Origin: Crambe crambe
Lineage: Eukaryota; Porifera; Demospongiae; Poecilosclerida; Crambeidae
DNA: 64,000 nt
Reading direction: 5' to 3'
NCBI GenBank assembly: GCA_963924555.1
Contig: OZ004581.1
Coordinates: 1,798,001-1,862,000, forward strand
Below, piece by piece: positions 12,201-24,930 of the stretch. The translations under genes and the position numbers were made by a program. The stretch's first letter is position 1; each line of letters starts with the position of its first letter. Under the pieces are notes generated by a model that did not search any database, had not been told where the DNA came from, and saw only the letters and a program-made list of their open reading frames with translations.

Positions 12201-15200
12201 GAGGTAATGTTAGCCTAGTTCAAACTCTGATACGAGATCACAAGGCTAATATCAATGTTAGGGATGATCAAAATAATACACCACTTCATGTGGCAGCATT
12301 GTGTGGGAAAAAAGAGGTTACATTGTTTTTAATTAATAAGGTGGGTTGTGACATTAATCTCAAAGGTCATATAGGTCAGTCTTTGCTACATTTAGCATGC
12401 AGTGGAGGTAATGTTAGCCTAGTTCAAACTCTAATACAAGACTACAAGGCTAATATCAATGCTAGGGATGATCGAAATAGAACATCACTCCATGTGGCAG
12501 CATTGTTTGGGAAAAAAGAGGTTGCATTGTTTTTAATTAATGAAATGGGCTGTGACATAAATGTCAAAGGTGGTTTAGGTTGGTCTTTGTTACATTTAGC
12601 ATGCTATGGAGGTAATATTAGACTAGTTCAAACTCTGATACAGTACCACAAGGCTGATGTCAATGCTACGGATGATCAAAATTACATGCCACTCCATGTG
12701 GCAGCATTGGGTGGAAAAAAGGCTGTTGCATTGTTTTTAATTAATGAAATGGGCTGTGACATAATTGACAAAGGTTTAGGTTGGTCTTTATTACACTTAG
12801 CATGTTATAGAGGTGATGTTAGCCTAGTCCAAACTTTGATACAGTACCACAAAGCTGATATCAATGCTAGGCATGATGAAAATGATACACCACTCCACGT
12901 AGCAGCATTAGGTGGAAATAAAGAGGTTGCATTGTTTTTAATTAATGAAATGAGCTGTGACATAAATGTCAAAGGTCGTTTAGGTTGGTCTTTGTTACAT
13001 TTTGCATGTTATGGAGGTGACATTAACCTAGTTCAAACTCTGATACGAGACCATAAGGCTGATATCAATGCTAGGGATGATCAAAATAACACACCACTCC
13101 ATGTGGCAGCATTGTGTGGGAAAAAAGATGTAGCATTGCTTTTAATTGATGAGGTGGATTTTGAAATTGATGTCAAAGGTTGTATACTAGGTCGGTCTTT
13201 GTTACATTTAGCATGCAGTGGAGGTAGCGTTAGCCTAGTTCAAACTCTAATACAAGACCACAAGGCTGATATCAATGTTATGGATGATCAAAATAACACA
13301 CCACTCCACATTGCAGCATTGAGTGGAAAAAAAGAGGTTGCATTATTTTTAATTAATGAAATAGGCTGCGATGTAAATGTCAAGGATAATTTAGGTTGGT
13401 CTTTGTTACATCTGGCATGCTATGGAGGTAATATTAGCCTAATTCAAATTCTTATAAGAGACCATAAGGCTGATATCAATGCTAGGGATGATGAAAATAA
13501 CACACCACTCCATATGGCAACATTGTGTGGGAAAAAAGAGGTTGCATTGTTTTTAATTCATGAAATGGGCTGTGACATAAATGTTAAAGGTTGTTTAGGT
13601 TGGTCTTTGTTACATTTAGCATGCAGTGGAGGTAATGTTGGCCTAGTTCAAACTCTGATACGAGACTACAAGGCTGATATCAATGCTAGGGATGATCAAA
13701 ATAACACACCATTCCATTTGGCAGCATTGTGTGGGAAAAAAGAGGTTGCATTGTTTTTAATTAATGAGGTGGGTCATGACATTAATATTAAAGGTTATTT
13801 AGGTCGGTCTTTGTTACATTTGGCATGCGATGGAGGTAATATTAGCCTAGTTCAAGCTTTAATACGAGACCACAATGTTGATATTAATGCTAGGGATGAA
13901 CAAAGTAACACACCGCTCCATGTGGCAGCAATATGTGGGAAAATAGAGGTTGCATTGTTCATAATTAATGAGGTGGGATGTGACATTAATGCCAGAGGTC
14001 ATTTGGGTTATACTATGCTTCATATGGCATGTTCAGATGGCAATGTTCAGCAAACTAATACTTTGATACGAGACTATAAGGCTGATATTAATGTTAGAGA
14101 TGATGATAATAATACCCCTCTTCATGTGGCAATTCGCTATCGGAATTTAGAAATCATGTCCATTTTAATCAATAATTATGACTGCTATTTCCATGACAGA
14201 GATCACAATGGCTACTCATTACTACACACAGTATGCAGCCATGATTACCATTCTCTAATAGAAAAGCTCAGTGACCACATATCACCTTTAGTAGTAGACG
14301 ATGATGGTAACACTCCCCTTCATATTTGTTCCTCACGTGGCCATACCAAATGTATAGAGGTATTACTGCAAAAAAATGCTCCAATTCTGATAAGAAATAA
14401 TTCAGGAAAGACTCCGATGGACTTAGCAAAAGGTGATGCTAAATTACTAATTAATGAGTACATGAAACAAAATCGAGATAAAACACTGGTTGACTATCAT
14501 GGCATGCAAGAGTGTGCAAAGAAGAAGTACTCAGGTGCTCAACATATAACCAGGTTATTTATAATTGGTAATCCTGGTGCAGGGAAGAGCTCCCTTGTCG
14601 AATCACTTAAAAGGGAAGGCTATTTCGAATCTTTTTGGAGGGTATCTGAATCTACTGTACCCCCTCACACTGCTGGTATAGTCCCTAGTATACATACCAG
14701 TAAACACTATGGGAGAGTCCAGTTCTATGACTTTGCTGGAGACCCTGAGTATTACTCCTCACATGCTGCTATACTGGAGAATCTTGCCTCATCAAGTAAG
14801 GGTGACAACATATTCATTATTGTGATTGATTTGACACAAGATAACTCAGCTATTGAGAATGTTTTGCACTATTGGTCTGCATTCATACAACACCAGAATT
14901 TTAAGAACAAGCCTTCCCTTATTGTAATAGGGAGCCACTCAGATCTAGTGAACAAAGAAAGTCTAGCCCAAAAAAGCAATTTTTTTGAAAAACTCTTTAG
15001 AAAATACTCAGTGACCACAAGACTGGGTCAAAACACTGCATACTTTCAGTTAGATTGCTGTAAACCAGGATCCAAAAAGATCAGTGAGGTCCAGGAGCAC
15101 CTTATTAGTTTAACAGGTAAGTCCCATTCCTATCGATTGTCTTTTGAAGCAAGCATTCTCTTAGGGCTATTGGAGAAAGATTTCAGCAATGTCACTGCTT

Positions 15201-16841
15201 GTCCTGTCAGTACATTAGTATCCCACATAGAGGACACTGGGGTACACCTTCCCAATAAAGCTGAATTTTTACACCCCATACTGCATGAACTCCATGAAGT
15301 TGGTATTTTATTACTAATGGGAGACAGAACTACTAAGCATAATTACCACATAACATTAAAGACATCTAAACTTACTAATGAAGTTCATGAAACCCTGTTT
15401 TCTAAGCCTGCTATTCAAGATATCAGACAAAGGAGTGAACTTGGATATCTTTCATCTCTTAGTATTGGAATCATCCCTGAAGCCTTTCTAGAAGAGATCC
15501 TTCCTCCATATATCACAAAAGAATGCCTTGTTCATCTTCAGTATTGCCAAGAAATTAAGCTTAAAGATATAGGCCTGTTCCTTTCCACACCACAGGAGAT
15601 TTCATCTAGTAGTCCTCGGTCATTCTTATTCTTTCCTGCTCTCTGTAGTGCAGATAAGAGTGAAGTGTCATGGACCACACCTCCTGATAGCTACGGTATT
15701 GGGTGGCTTGCACAGTGCACTGATCCTTATGACTACTTCCCCCCACGCTTCCTTCATGTCCTTCTTCTCAGAATAGTCTTCAGGTTCACACTCACTGCCC
15801 CTCGAGAACATCCATCACGAGAAACTAGGCACTTTCAACATCTCTGCACCATGTGGAAAATTGGTGTGCATTGGTTGATGGAGGAGGGAGTAGACTGCAT
15901 GGTGGAGATGGTAAACATTAATAAAGGACCTGGAGTGGTAGTCATCACCAGAAGTGATCAAGACACAGTAGAAAATTGCATTAGTGTCTTCAATAGAATA
16001 GTTAGTAGTGTAATGGTGACTATGAAAGAATTCTGCCACTCCATCAGACCTCAGTTTTTTCTGCTTGACTCCACACAACAGGATGACTACCTCAGTGAGG
16101 ACAACTTCTTTGCTATGAGTAAAGTGGAGAAGATCCTGTTATCTTCCAAGAGGGAGGAAACAGTCGTCAGTAAAACCGGGAAGAAGAAAATGAAGCGTTT
16201 TAAGTTGCTCTGGATGCAAAAAATCACTCATTGGAACACTTTATTCCAAATAGACTTCACCTCTGTCCACTTTCATCTCAAAACTATAGTTAGAGATCTT
16301 TTTGATCTTGGTCTCCAACTTGATATCCCCAGTAGTGTCCTTGAGGCCATAGAGGTGCAGTATCCCAATAACATAGATAGACAGAGGAGAGAACTTGTGA
16401 GAAAGTGGATGAGCTCTTCTCAGGATCTCCCATGCTGGTGGCACCTTGTGGAGGCACTGAAGAAGATTGGTAAAAGAGCCATAGCAGATGAAATCGGAAA
16501 GGAATATGGTGAGTAGCTACGTAAATTTAAGAGCTATCTCCACTTTAATATCCTTTTCTACAGGTGACCACATTCGACTCCAGAAAAAGCTGCTTAACCC
16601 AAAGCTCCAAACCATTACACCTGATGTTGAGTTTCTGGAGCTGTTTGCTGGAGTGGTAGGATCCAAGTGGTCATCCCTGGCCTGCCTTCTTTCCCTGACC
16701 AGTGAGGAGATAGAAGAAGTGAAGACAGAAGAGGAAGATCAAGCCCTCCTGATGCTGAAGAAGTGGTCCTCCAAGGAAGGGGCCACATATGGTCAGCTCT
16801 GCAACAGACTCAAAACAATCTCACTCTTTCAGTATGTCTAA
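9233..16841 (+). CDS. Giant ankyrin-repeat / Roc-COR / double death domain protein, ~2,517 aa
   Basis: Two exons: 9233-16508 and 16564-16841, joined by a 55-bp phase-1 GT-AG intron (G|GTGAGT ... CTACAG|GTGACC). Residues ~1-1740 are roughly 48 ankyrin repeats. A Ras-of-complex GTPase follows: P-loop GNPGAGKSS (~1778), switch II DFAGDPEYY (~1833), and a degenerate base-recognition motif GSHSDL (~1898). Residues ~1950-2290 fit a COR-like dimerisation region. Two C-terminal death domains follow, ~2335-2420 (ending in exon 1) and ~2430-2510 (exon 2). Ankyrin + Roc-COR + death is the DAPK1 plan without the kinase, so a scaffold or switch in cell-death signalling is inferred. The ATG at 9233 is the first in frame; an upstream non-coding exon cannot be excluded. 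Confidence 0.88.
9635..14110 (+). repeat. Tandem array of ~22 double-ankyrin units (~204 bp each)
   Basis: Each ~68-residue unit holds two ankyrin repeats, opening with NNTPLHVAALCGKKEV and closing with SLVQTLIQDHKADIN. Near-identity at DNA level indicates recent unequal exchange. There is a higher-order period of seven units (~1.42 kb): units 1 and 8 both lack three residues after LLHLAC; units 2, 9 and 16 share a QY where others have QD or RD; units 5, 12 and 19 share SLIQ. Unit starts near 9635, 11049, 12470 and 13897 mark the super-repeat. Confidence 0.85.
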
Positions 16842-17340
16842 CTATAGTGTAGTGTGTGATGACGTCATTATTTGTAGCTACTATTTTTTCTTTTGTTTTT
16901 GTTTTTGTTGTTGTTTCTCATTTTTTGGCAGTCATGCTTGCATATTTTTTGATTTCGTGCGTGTGGAATTCATTTCAAGAAAGAGTGTTCACTTATTATT
17001 TTTTAATTTCATGTTTGTAGCTATTTAGCTAATTTATCTGTCCTTTCATGTCCACATAGCTAGCTAACTCCTATTCTTATAAGTAATAATAGTTGTAGTC
17101 CTACCTGAGCAGTCACTCTCTCTGATTATTCTATCTCCTGTTTTCATTCTCTACCATCTCCATCTTCCATTACCTTCTCTGTCTCTTAATATTATATCAT
17201 TAGTCTGTTGTATATAGCTTCTAGTTACCTCCTATTGAATCTGCACAATACAAGTACTTCACTCGCTAATGAAATTGGTAAGTGTTACTGCAGAGTAGAC
17301 ATATTCATTTTTATAATCTCCTCCTCCAGGTTCATTCTCT
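16842..17340. other. 3' flank of the ankyrin-ROCO gene
   Basis: T-rich with a run of TTTTG at 16885-16915. Probably 3' UTR and spacer; no clear ORF continues. Confidence 0.35.
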
Positions 17341-17344
17341 CTTT

Positions 17345-18066
17345 TGGATGGTCATGTGACCATTTCCCTCTGAGTCCAGATATGTAGCTATGTGGTCATT
17401 CTCCTCTCCCAGTGATATGGCATTCCTTCCAAGTATGATGTCATGTGACCATCAATTCTCCTTTGTCATGATAATAATGCTACATTCATAGGGTCCTTCT
17501 TTAGTGAAATAAAGAAGTAAGTATCTATGGTAATGATCATTTAGTGACTATTTATAATGTAATAGGTAGCCGTTACTTTCCCTCTTTCTCTTGTTCTGGT
17601 CCATAGAAGCAGAAGATTCAAATCTTCCTGAGAAGGCTAAGTGCTACTTTCTACAGGACTCTTCCCTACAATCATCTCTACCTCAACTATTTATCCTACA
17701 GCATAGAATTCAGCTAAAACTACGTATAATACTTGATCCAGCTATTGAATGAGCTGCTCTGCCTGAGCCCATTGAAATTACACAAAAATGGAAAGGGTAA
17801 GAGACTCATTTAGCTACAACCATTTATAATTAGCATAACCTTCCTTTCCAGATAATATAAACAGGTGGCCATTTTCTTTTTGTCATGTGACCGTTCTCCT
17901 CCATATCTAAGGCAATGATGTGAGTCATGGACATGTAGCCATTACTTTTCCTTTACTATCCAGAGATGTACGTATTAAGACACAAGCACAAGCAGAATCC
18001 TGAAAAGGCCGAATGCTAGTTTTCCTACAACCTCTTTCCCTGAATCATCTATATCTCGATTTATCC
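17345..18066 (+). repeat. Degenerate direct duplication
   Basis: Two blocks (about 17345-17700 and 17870-18066) share the order TCATGTGACC...TTCTCCTC, then AGAAGGCTAAGTGCTA-like and CTACAATCATCT-like phrases. No reading frame is kept open. Confidence 0.45.
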
Positions 18067-18365
18067 GGCTACAGTGAATTCTTTATTCGGCTACAGTGAA
18101 TTATTTATCTGGCTACGGTTAATATTGGAACTATTAATTTTATCGGACTACAGATACTAGCTACTTGAATATTCGAACTTTTATCCAGCTACAATAGAAT
18201 TCTTTATCTGGCTAGCTATAGAGAACTTTTATCCAGCTACAGTTAATTAATATTCTTTATCCGGCTGCAGACACTGTTAATATTTAATCTCTTTATCCGG
18301 CTAAAGTGAACTCTCTATCCAGCAACTCTGTCTGGCTACAGTTAGATCTATCCAGCTACTTTGAT
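18050..18365 (+). repeat. Diverged minisatellite (TTTATCCGGCTACAGT)n
   Basis: At least nine irregular copies of TTTATCCGGCTACAGTGAAT spaced 25-45 bp apart, with CCGGCT varying to CCAGCT or CTGGCT. Non-coding. Confidence 0.65.
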
Positions 18366-18672
18366 AATCATTTTGCAACAGTCTTTACATTCGAACTCTA
18401 CACATGTACAGTACAGTTACATAGCTAAAGCAATTGTATTCATCTGATCTTTATCTGTTCTCCAGTTTACAGTTTAACAGCCCTACTGATAGCCTAATAA
18501 TGTCACTTTTATATCTGGTCACACATTTTTACAAAAATTATTTTTGCATAGTTTGTTGTATAGCTGTGTAGGTATGTATACCCCTATTATTATAATATAT
18601 ATCCCACCTAATACATTTACTCCCATATAGAAAAGTGCTCTTACTGTCATAAATTCCCTCCCTTAGGGTAAA

Positions 18673-18695
18673 GTGCGTTATGACTCATAACGCAC
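18673..18695. repeat. Perfect 23-bp palindrome
   Basis: GTGCGTTATGA-C-TCATAACGCAC. Could be a MITE relic or a binding site; nothing nearby decides. Confidence 0.5.
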
Positions 18696-18724
18696 TGTTC
18701 CCCAGGCTATGAATAACAGGTTTT

Positions 18725-18995
18725 CTGAAGCTGACTGTTGGAAGAAGATGATAATGAAGATAATCTATAATGATAATGATAATAATATAAGATAATGAAG
18801 ATAATCTATGCATGAGATAATGATCAGATAACATTGTCATTAATTAGCTAGCTATTACTAAAGAGTTTATTTCTGTCTCTGTATTGTATTGGTAGTTTAT
18901 AGCTGACTGTTGGAAGAAGAAGTTAACGATCAGTCTATAACATTGTCATTAATCTATTTCTGTCTCTGGGTAGTTTATAGCTGATTGTTGGAAAA
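18725..18995 (+). repeat. Partial tandem copies of a ~80-110 bp unit
   Basis: GCTGACTGTTGGAAGAAGA occurs at ~18728 and ~18902 and, altered, at ~18978; ACATTGTCATTAAT plus TTTCTGTCTCTG also recur. Non-coding. Confidence 0.5.
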
Positions 18996-19370
18996 TGAAG
19001 AAGTCATCTGGTGCTGGGTCACAAGGAAACTTCATAGCTTTTTTTTTTTTTTTTGCAATTTTCACACAAGAAGAAATTATTTCTAAGGCCCATTGGTATT
19101 TTTCGTCATACCTTCCGCTAGCTTCGCCAAAACGTGGGTGGAGGAACTCGTTAATAGCTGGGTACCGGGTGTGGTGGGCATGGGAGGAGCCTCGTAGTTC
19201 GTAGTCTTGCTTGAGAGCACGAGGCTCTGTACTGTGAGTTCGAGTCTGAACAACGGCACATCCCAGGACAGGGACAAGCCATGGCAGGAGTTTTCGTTTT
19301 GTTTCGTAACTAAGGGGTAGCTACGCTCTAGCTACAGACCGACCAATGAAATCGTGCGCCCTGGGGATAT

Positions 19371-19495
19371 ATAACAGTTAGAACACGGTAGTCCTGGTGA
19401 TTATGGCCAAATAAACAACCTTATCCTCGGGCTGCGCCCTCGGATTCGGTTGTTTATTGGCCATAATCACCAGACTACCGTGTTCTAACTATTAC
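19371..19495. repeat. Fold-back hairpin, ~47-bp arms
   Basis: AGTTAGAACACGGTAGTC ... GGCCAAATAAACAACC at the left is repeated inverted at the right with two small gaps. The loop holds CTCGGGCTGCGCCCTCGG, like the ends of other local MITEs. Confidence 0.7.
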
Positions 19496-19499
19496 ATAT

Positions 19500-20149
19500 A
19501 CTGATTCTAATATACTATGTATAACTTCCCAATCTCATGCTATCAGAGACATTCCCATTTCTCGGTATGCTCTTTCTGAATAATTGTGATAATAGTGTTT
19601 GAGTCTTATGAGCAAAAATTCGAAACTGAGTTATTGTTATGTACTATTACGTAATGAAGAGTGTGGAATAACTCAAAGCACACTGTGACCACAGGTTTTT
19701 CATAGTCCCTCCCCCCAAAACAACAAAAATCAGATGGCATCTGATTATTATGACTAGCATCCAGAACACATACGCCCTGTTCACGTGGGATGATGTAATG
19801 GTAATTACAAAAAATGTCCTACATAGCTATACTAGTATTTCCTGACAATTTGTTTCCAGAAAACAACAAAAACAATGACAAACAATCCTCATTGAATGTA
19901 TATTATAATGAAAAAGAACTCCTGCAAGCTATAGATGCATGTACAATAAATTTCAGAATGTGGATGTCTATATACAAATTAATATGATATTAATTTCTAA
20001 CAAAAAAAGAGGGGAAAATTGAAAACTAGCTATGAGAAGCAATCTTGAACTAGATAGCTAGCTATATAAAATGCAGCTGACTAATTATATAACTACGTAG
20101 GTATACAGATACATGTATGTACTTGTGCTTTGTATATTTTTCAGTGAAA
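19500..20149. other. Intergenic spacer
   Basis: AT-rich, no gene seen. It lies just past the truncated 3' end of the VLIG pseudogene. Confidence 0.35.
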
Positions 20150-23100
20150 TTAAGCTTCAGTCTGGTTGTACTGAATTTTTAATTTTGTAAAGAGGGGACC
20201 TTTCAAATTCTTTTCCAAGTAGAGTCGAGGATCATTTCTTCCCCTGAAAGATTCAGCCATTCTTTCAAATTCTGTAACAGCATAGCCACAAACTCTTAAG
20301 TATATCTCATGTTTGTATGTTGATCTGAAAGTGAGAAGATCTTTGAGAACAGCTGATTCTTTTGCAATGTTTGCATCCACCTTTTGAAGGAGTTCCTGGA
20401 CGAGTGCTGTGTTGAAGTCAGTGTCTTTCTGTGTTGTCTCTTCTAGGTACTTTCTGGCTGTGCTAAACACTTTTTCTGTTATTTCAATAGCTTCTTTCAG
20501 GGAAATTTTCCAACCATGAAAATAGAAGAGAGAGGCTGACTGATGACTGCATTCAAAGTAATGTTCCCCCTTTTCAGGTACAAATTCAAGGATACTTCCA
20601 CCCCATTCCCTCAAGGATTCCTTTTCTCTGTACTTTGCTAGGAATAAACCGTCGTAACCTTGTGCTTGCATAAACCAAATCATTTTTTTTTCTACTTCAG
20701 CTTCCACATCTCTATGATCTCCAGACACAATAGGAAGCTGATGCATAAGTTCAATCCAGATACTGTCAAACATTACTTTGAGTTCTTCTTCTGTTTGTCT
20801 CCTCGTTTTCAAGATCTTACTCACTTGTTCAGTAGCAAGCACTCCTCCTACCATAATATAATTGAGATGACTTTCAGTTAACTGACCTCCACACTGGTGA
20901 ATGATGGCATTTATCTGTCTCGCTTGTTCTTTAGTGATAAGTTGTTGCTCTTGGTAGAATTGTGCAGTTTGAGGGGTAAATAACATAACCTTCTCTGAAG
21001 TAACCTCTTCAGTTGTTTTGACTTCAGCTTTCTCTCTTGCAGGTTTTCATTAAGCTCTTCTTGTTCTTTCCAGATTTTTGCTGTGATTATTTCTGCATAT
21101 CTGTTTCGCTCATTTTCAAATTTAGTGATAACCTCTCTATTTTTACCCAAAGTTGTACAGTGCTCTTCTGCATGTAACTTCAACTCCAATGAAAGGTCTT
21201 CCAATCTCGTTTCAAATTTTGCCTTCCACTGTACTAAAATTTCACCTTGTTTGCCATTGAAAAATTCTTCCATCTGTGATTTAAGTGGCTTGATTTGGTC
21301 TGAAACATAAACTTCAAGTTTCTTACACTTGTCTTTCACCAAGGCAGGAACATCCTTTAGAGGAGCAGCACAGATTGCATTTTCAGCTTTTTGTTCCCAC
21401 TTCAACATTGCTTCTTGAAATCTCCAATCCCACATGCTGTATGCAGTTTCCAATGAGTTATAAGCAGTGATCTCAAGAGAATTCTTGAAGCAAAAAACAA
21501 AATTTTCTTGAAGTAGAGCATACCATAAGTTATTAATTTTCATTACAAAGGAGGAGAGATAGAGGTAGCAGGCATCTTTTTCAGTAGCTCTACTATACAT
21601 ACATTCAATGATGTGCTTCTTTAACATTTGAGCAGATTGGCTGTATCCCATATCAACAGGGGCCATTGGTGGATCACCTCTCCATAATCCAGGGAAATGA
21701 TGGACATCATTCTGGTGATTGAATTTTATCACATCATCAAAGGACTTAAACTGTCCCTCACAATTCTCTTCCCTGGCTGCATAAATTGTAATCTGATTCA
21801 GTTTCTGTGAAAACTTGGCACACCCCACTTCGCCAGTATTTTGATGAATAAATTGGCAGCTTGGATTAAATTTGACTTGAGTCATTCGATGAACTGATGT
21901 CTGCAGAATATCATCCATGTCTCCAGGAACCTCACCATAAATGTTTATTAGGGTCATATTGGCCAGTCCAATCACAAATGTGGCAAGTTCATTGTCATGT
22001 TTTTGTGTTTTAAGTGGGTCAAGTTCAGAAGCGTGCAAACCTTCAGTGTCAACCACCAAAACATACTCACAATTTGTTCTTTGCCGTAACTCCTCATCCA
22101 ATGAAAGTAGTTGCATGAATGCTCCGTGAGTACATCTACCGGCACTGACATTGAATTGAAGGCCAAATACTGTGTTTAACATTGTGGATTTCCCTGTGCT
22201 TTGAAGTCCAAGGACTGACAGCACAAAAATTTTAGGATCTCCAAGCATTTCTACTGCTGAATGAAGCACAGCAGTGATCCACTGTAGAGGTACATGAGCA
22301 GCATCACCATCCATCAGTTCCAAAGGGTAACCATCTATAAAAAACTCGGCAGCTGCCTTAGGAAGACAAGAAAAAAATTTTCCATAGTCACCTGACTCTA
22401 AAGCAGCTTCATACACTTGACCAAGTTCACGGAAGAGGTGCATGCTCTAGACCAAAAGAATAATTGATGATGTTTTCCTGAAGGTCTTCCATCAGGTTGT
22501 CACTCTTTATTTTTATCTCACCTTCATGAGAGCTGCTCTTAGCTTGAAGCTTGGATAACACTTTACGTACTGGTGCTGCATTTTTGATATGCTTTCTCTT
22601 GAAAGATTGTTCAATTCCAGTTTCAAACATTGCAAGAAATAGTTTCTCAATATTTGATTGGATGTAAGAGAGTTGACATATTTCAGTTGTTTGGTACGGA
22701 TTTCAGCTTTCTTTTCAGTGATATCTGAATTATTTCCCCTTTAAATGTGTCGATATAGTTCCTTGTCATTAGCAGCCCAAGCTCTCCACAGGTCACTGCC
22801 TTGCAATGGAAGCATGGCATCCTTCAAGTTTGGTTCTTTGTCTATATAGCCAGTAATAATTCTCGTCAATTCATTTGCAAGACTTAACCCATGTTTGTAA
22901 GAATCACAATTTTCATCTACAAGGACTCCTTCCTCTCTAATTCCACATAAATCTTCAATGGACTTTAATTTCTTCACTCTCTTCAGATTTTTCTTGATTC
23001 TTTGATGAATGGAGTCCTTTATTTCCGATCCATTTTTTCTTGCCAGACTTATTATACATGGATCAGGAATTTCTCTTTTTAATGACACTGGTTTTTTCTT

Positions 23101-24385
23101 AACGTCATTTAATATTGTAATAGCACCAGGATATGAATTAAACTCCTTCAATATATCAATGATCTGGCTGTCAAACTCTAAGTCCTCCTCAGTGAGAAGG
23201 ATAAAGCACATGGAAGATATATGCCTGAGGAATCTGCTTTGTCGAAGATGCTGTCTACCATCGCCATGGAGGTTTAGAAAGGTAACAACATCTGGAAATG
23301 CATCAGATGGTTTTCCAGCTGGAAGATACCAACAAGTCCTTCTCCAAGCAAACGACCTTGCTGTCCACCGGGGCAGTCACGATGGAAGTAGTGATCATAG
23401 TCACTAATAACCTCATTTATGCACCACGCTCCTGATGTTTTCCAAAGCGCATGAACGATACAATTGGCATTTTATAACTGACTATTGGGTGTGTTCGCTG
23501 GACCACTTCACCATCTTTATTGATGCATTTCCACTCTTTGATAATGGAGCACATGGCCCAAAGAGGAAGAGTTAATTGCTTGGTGAATGGATCTGGTAAG
23601 AGAAATGGAAGGGCTAGCTGATATCTGTCTATTGGCATCTCCAGGTCTTGCATAAGTAGCTCAAATTCTGCGAGGTAGCTAGTCCTCAACATCCGTATCT
23701 TCAGACATTGCTTGCATTTTAGGTGTTTCTCATCTCCTTTGCTCCAGAAGTTTTTCCTTTCTTCGGGCTTCCTCTCTAGCTCTGGCCTCCTCTTGCTGCT
23801 GCTCCAACTCCTGACGTCTCCTCTCTTCGTCAATCCGTCGAAGTGTTGCATCTGCCTCTGCCTTCTTGGTAAACTGGTCTGCTTGAACCTGCAAGAAGGT
23901 GAAAAACTGTTTCTGAAGTCTTTCTTCCCTCTCTAGGGCCTGCTTGCACAAGCGTTCTTCTCTGGCCCTCTCCTCTTCCTGGCGAGCAATTGATTCTTCC
24001 CGCTGGAGTTGCAAAAACTGTGCTAGCCAGGGGACCTGGTCCTGCTGTGTCTCTGTGGCATTTCCTCTAGGCTTTTCTGCTCTATCTTCAAAATCATTGT
24101 CTTGCTCAGCTGCCGCATCTGATCTCTGTGGCGTGCCAGCCTCGTTTCCAGGCCTCTCTCGTGAACTGTAGCCTGTTCGCTTCCTCGGATTCTTTGACAT
24201 TTTTTGAAATTTAATCAACTTACAGTAGATGCTCGAGTCTTCGGCTTCCTCTGCCAGACAGTTCTTCTGTAACGTTCGTAGATTAACTGGTCCGTGCCTC
24301 TTGGTTATCTCAACCAATGTTCTTGTCTTGGTATTCTTTTTGATCTCGCTGGTCTCACTACAGTCAATGATCTAGCTGTCAGCAC

Positions 24386-24396
24386 CGCTGCCACCA
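24386..24396 (-). other. Retrotransposon primer-binding site (tRNA-Leu type)
   Basis: TGGTGGCAGCG on the minus strand, two bases after the LTR end, complements a 3' tRNA end CGCTGCCACCA, which fits tRNA-Leu. Confidence 0.6.
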
Positions 24397-24472
24397 GATG
24401 TTAGGGGTTTGAGTGAACTATACAGTCGGAAAACTCCCAGGAGCAGGTTCTAGCTAGACTCAGTGTTACAAC

Positions 24473-24930
24473 TAATCTGGCGTAGCCAGCCCCGAGCGCC
24501 AAAGGCGCGAGGGTCTGGTGACACATAATACTTGGACTTGTTCCGGGGCAGGAAGTGCCGGATGATGCTTCCAATTATTCATGTGTCACGATGACGCATT
24601 ACGCGCGCAGTGGGCAGAACCGCAGGAACATCTCTCCTAGATAGAAAAGCATCCAACTGCTCAAACTTCAACCGCTATCCTATGGATTGGTACCCGAATC
24701 TAACAGCAGTTCTGTCGGCAGCATCTTTCAGAGTTGTTGCAGAGCATGTGGCTATTTTAAATGAGGTCATCCAGTGGCGCGTGACGTCATTTGACGTCAC
24801 TAAACGTCAGAATACGTCACATAATGATATTCATTCATTTAGCAGATTTCTTGCTAAATGAACAAGTCCAAGTATTATGTGTCTCCAGACCCTCGCGCCT
24901 TCGGCGCTCGGGGCTGGCTGCGCCAGATTA
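24473..24930. mobile_element. MULE-like MITE, 458 bp, 9-bp target duplication
   Basis: The terminal inverted repeats are ~71 bp with three mismatches (start TAATCTGGCG, GC-rich CCCCGAGCGCC part, then ATAATACTTGGACTTGTTC). They are flanked by perfect 9-bp direct repeats TGTTACAAC (24464-24472 and 24931-24939). Long TIRs with a 9-bp duplication are typical of Mutator-like elements. It is non-coding and sits inside the LTR of the retrotransposon fragment. Confidence 0.8.

Noticed and set aside
19195-19255. tRNA-like or SINE B-box (GAGTTCGAGTCTG)
   Set aside because: No convincing A-box or cloverleaf could be drawn.
22427-22630. Separate small gene on the minus strand
   Set aside because: It is a frameshifted segment of the VLIG pseudogene.
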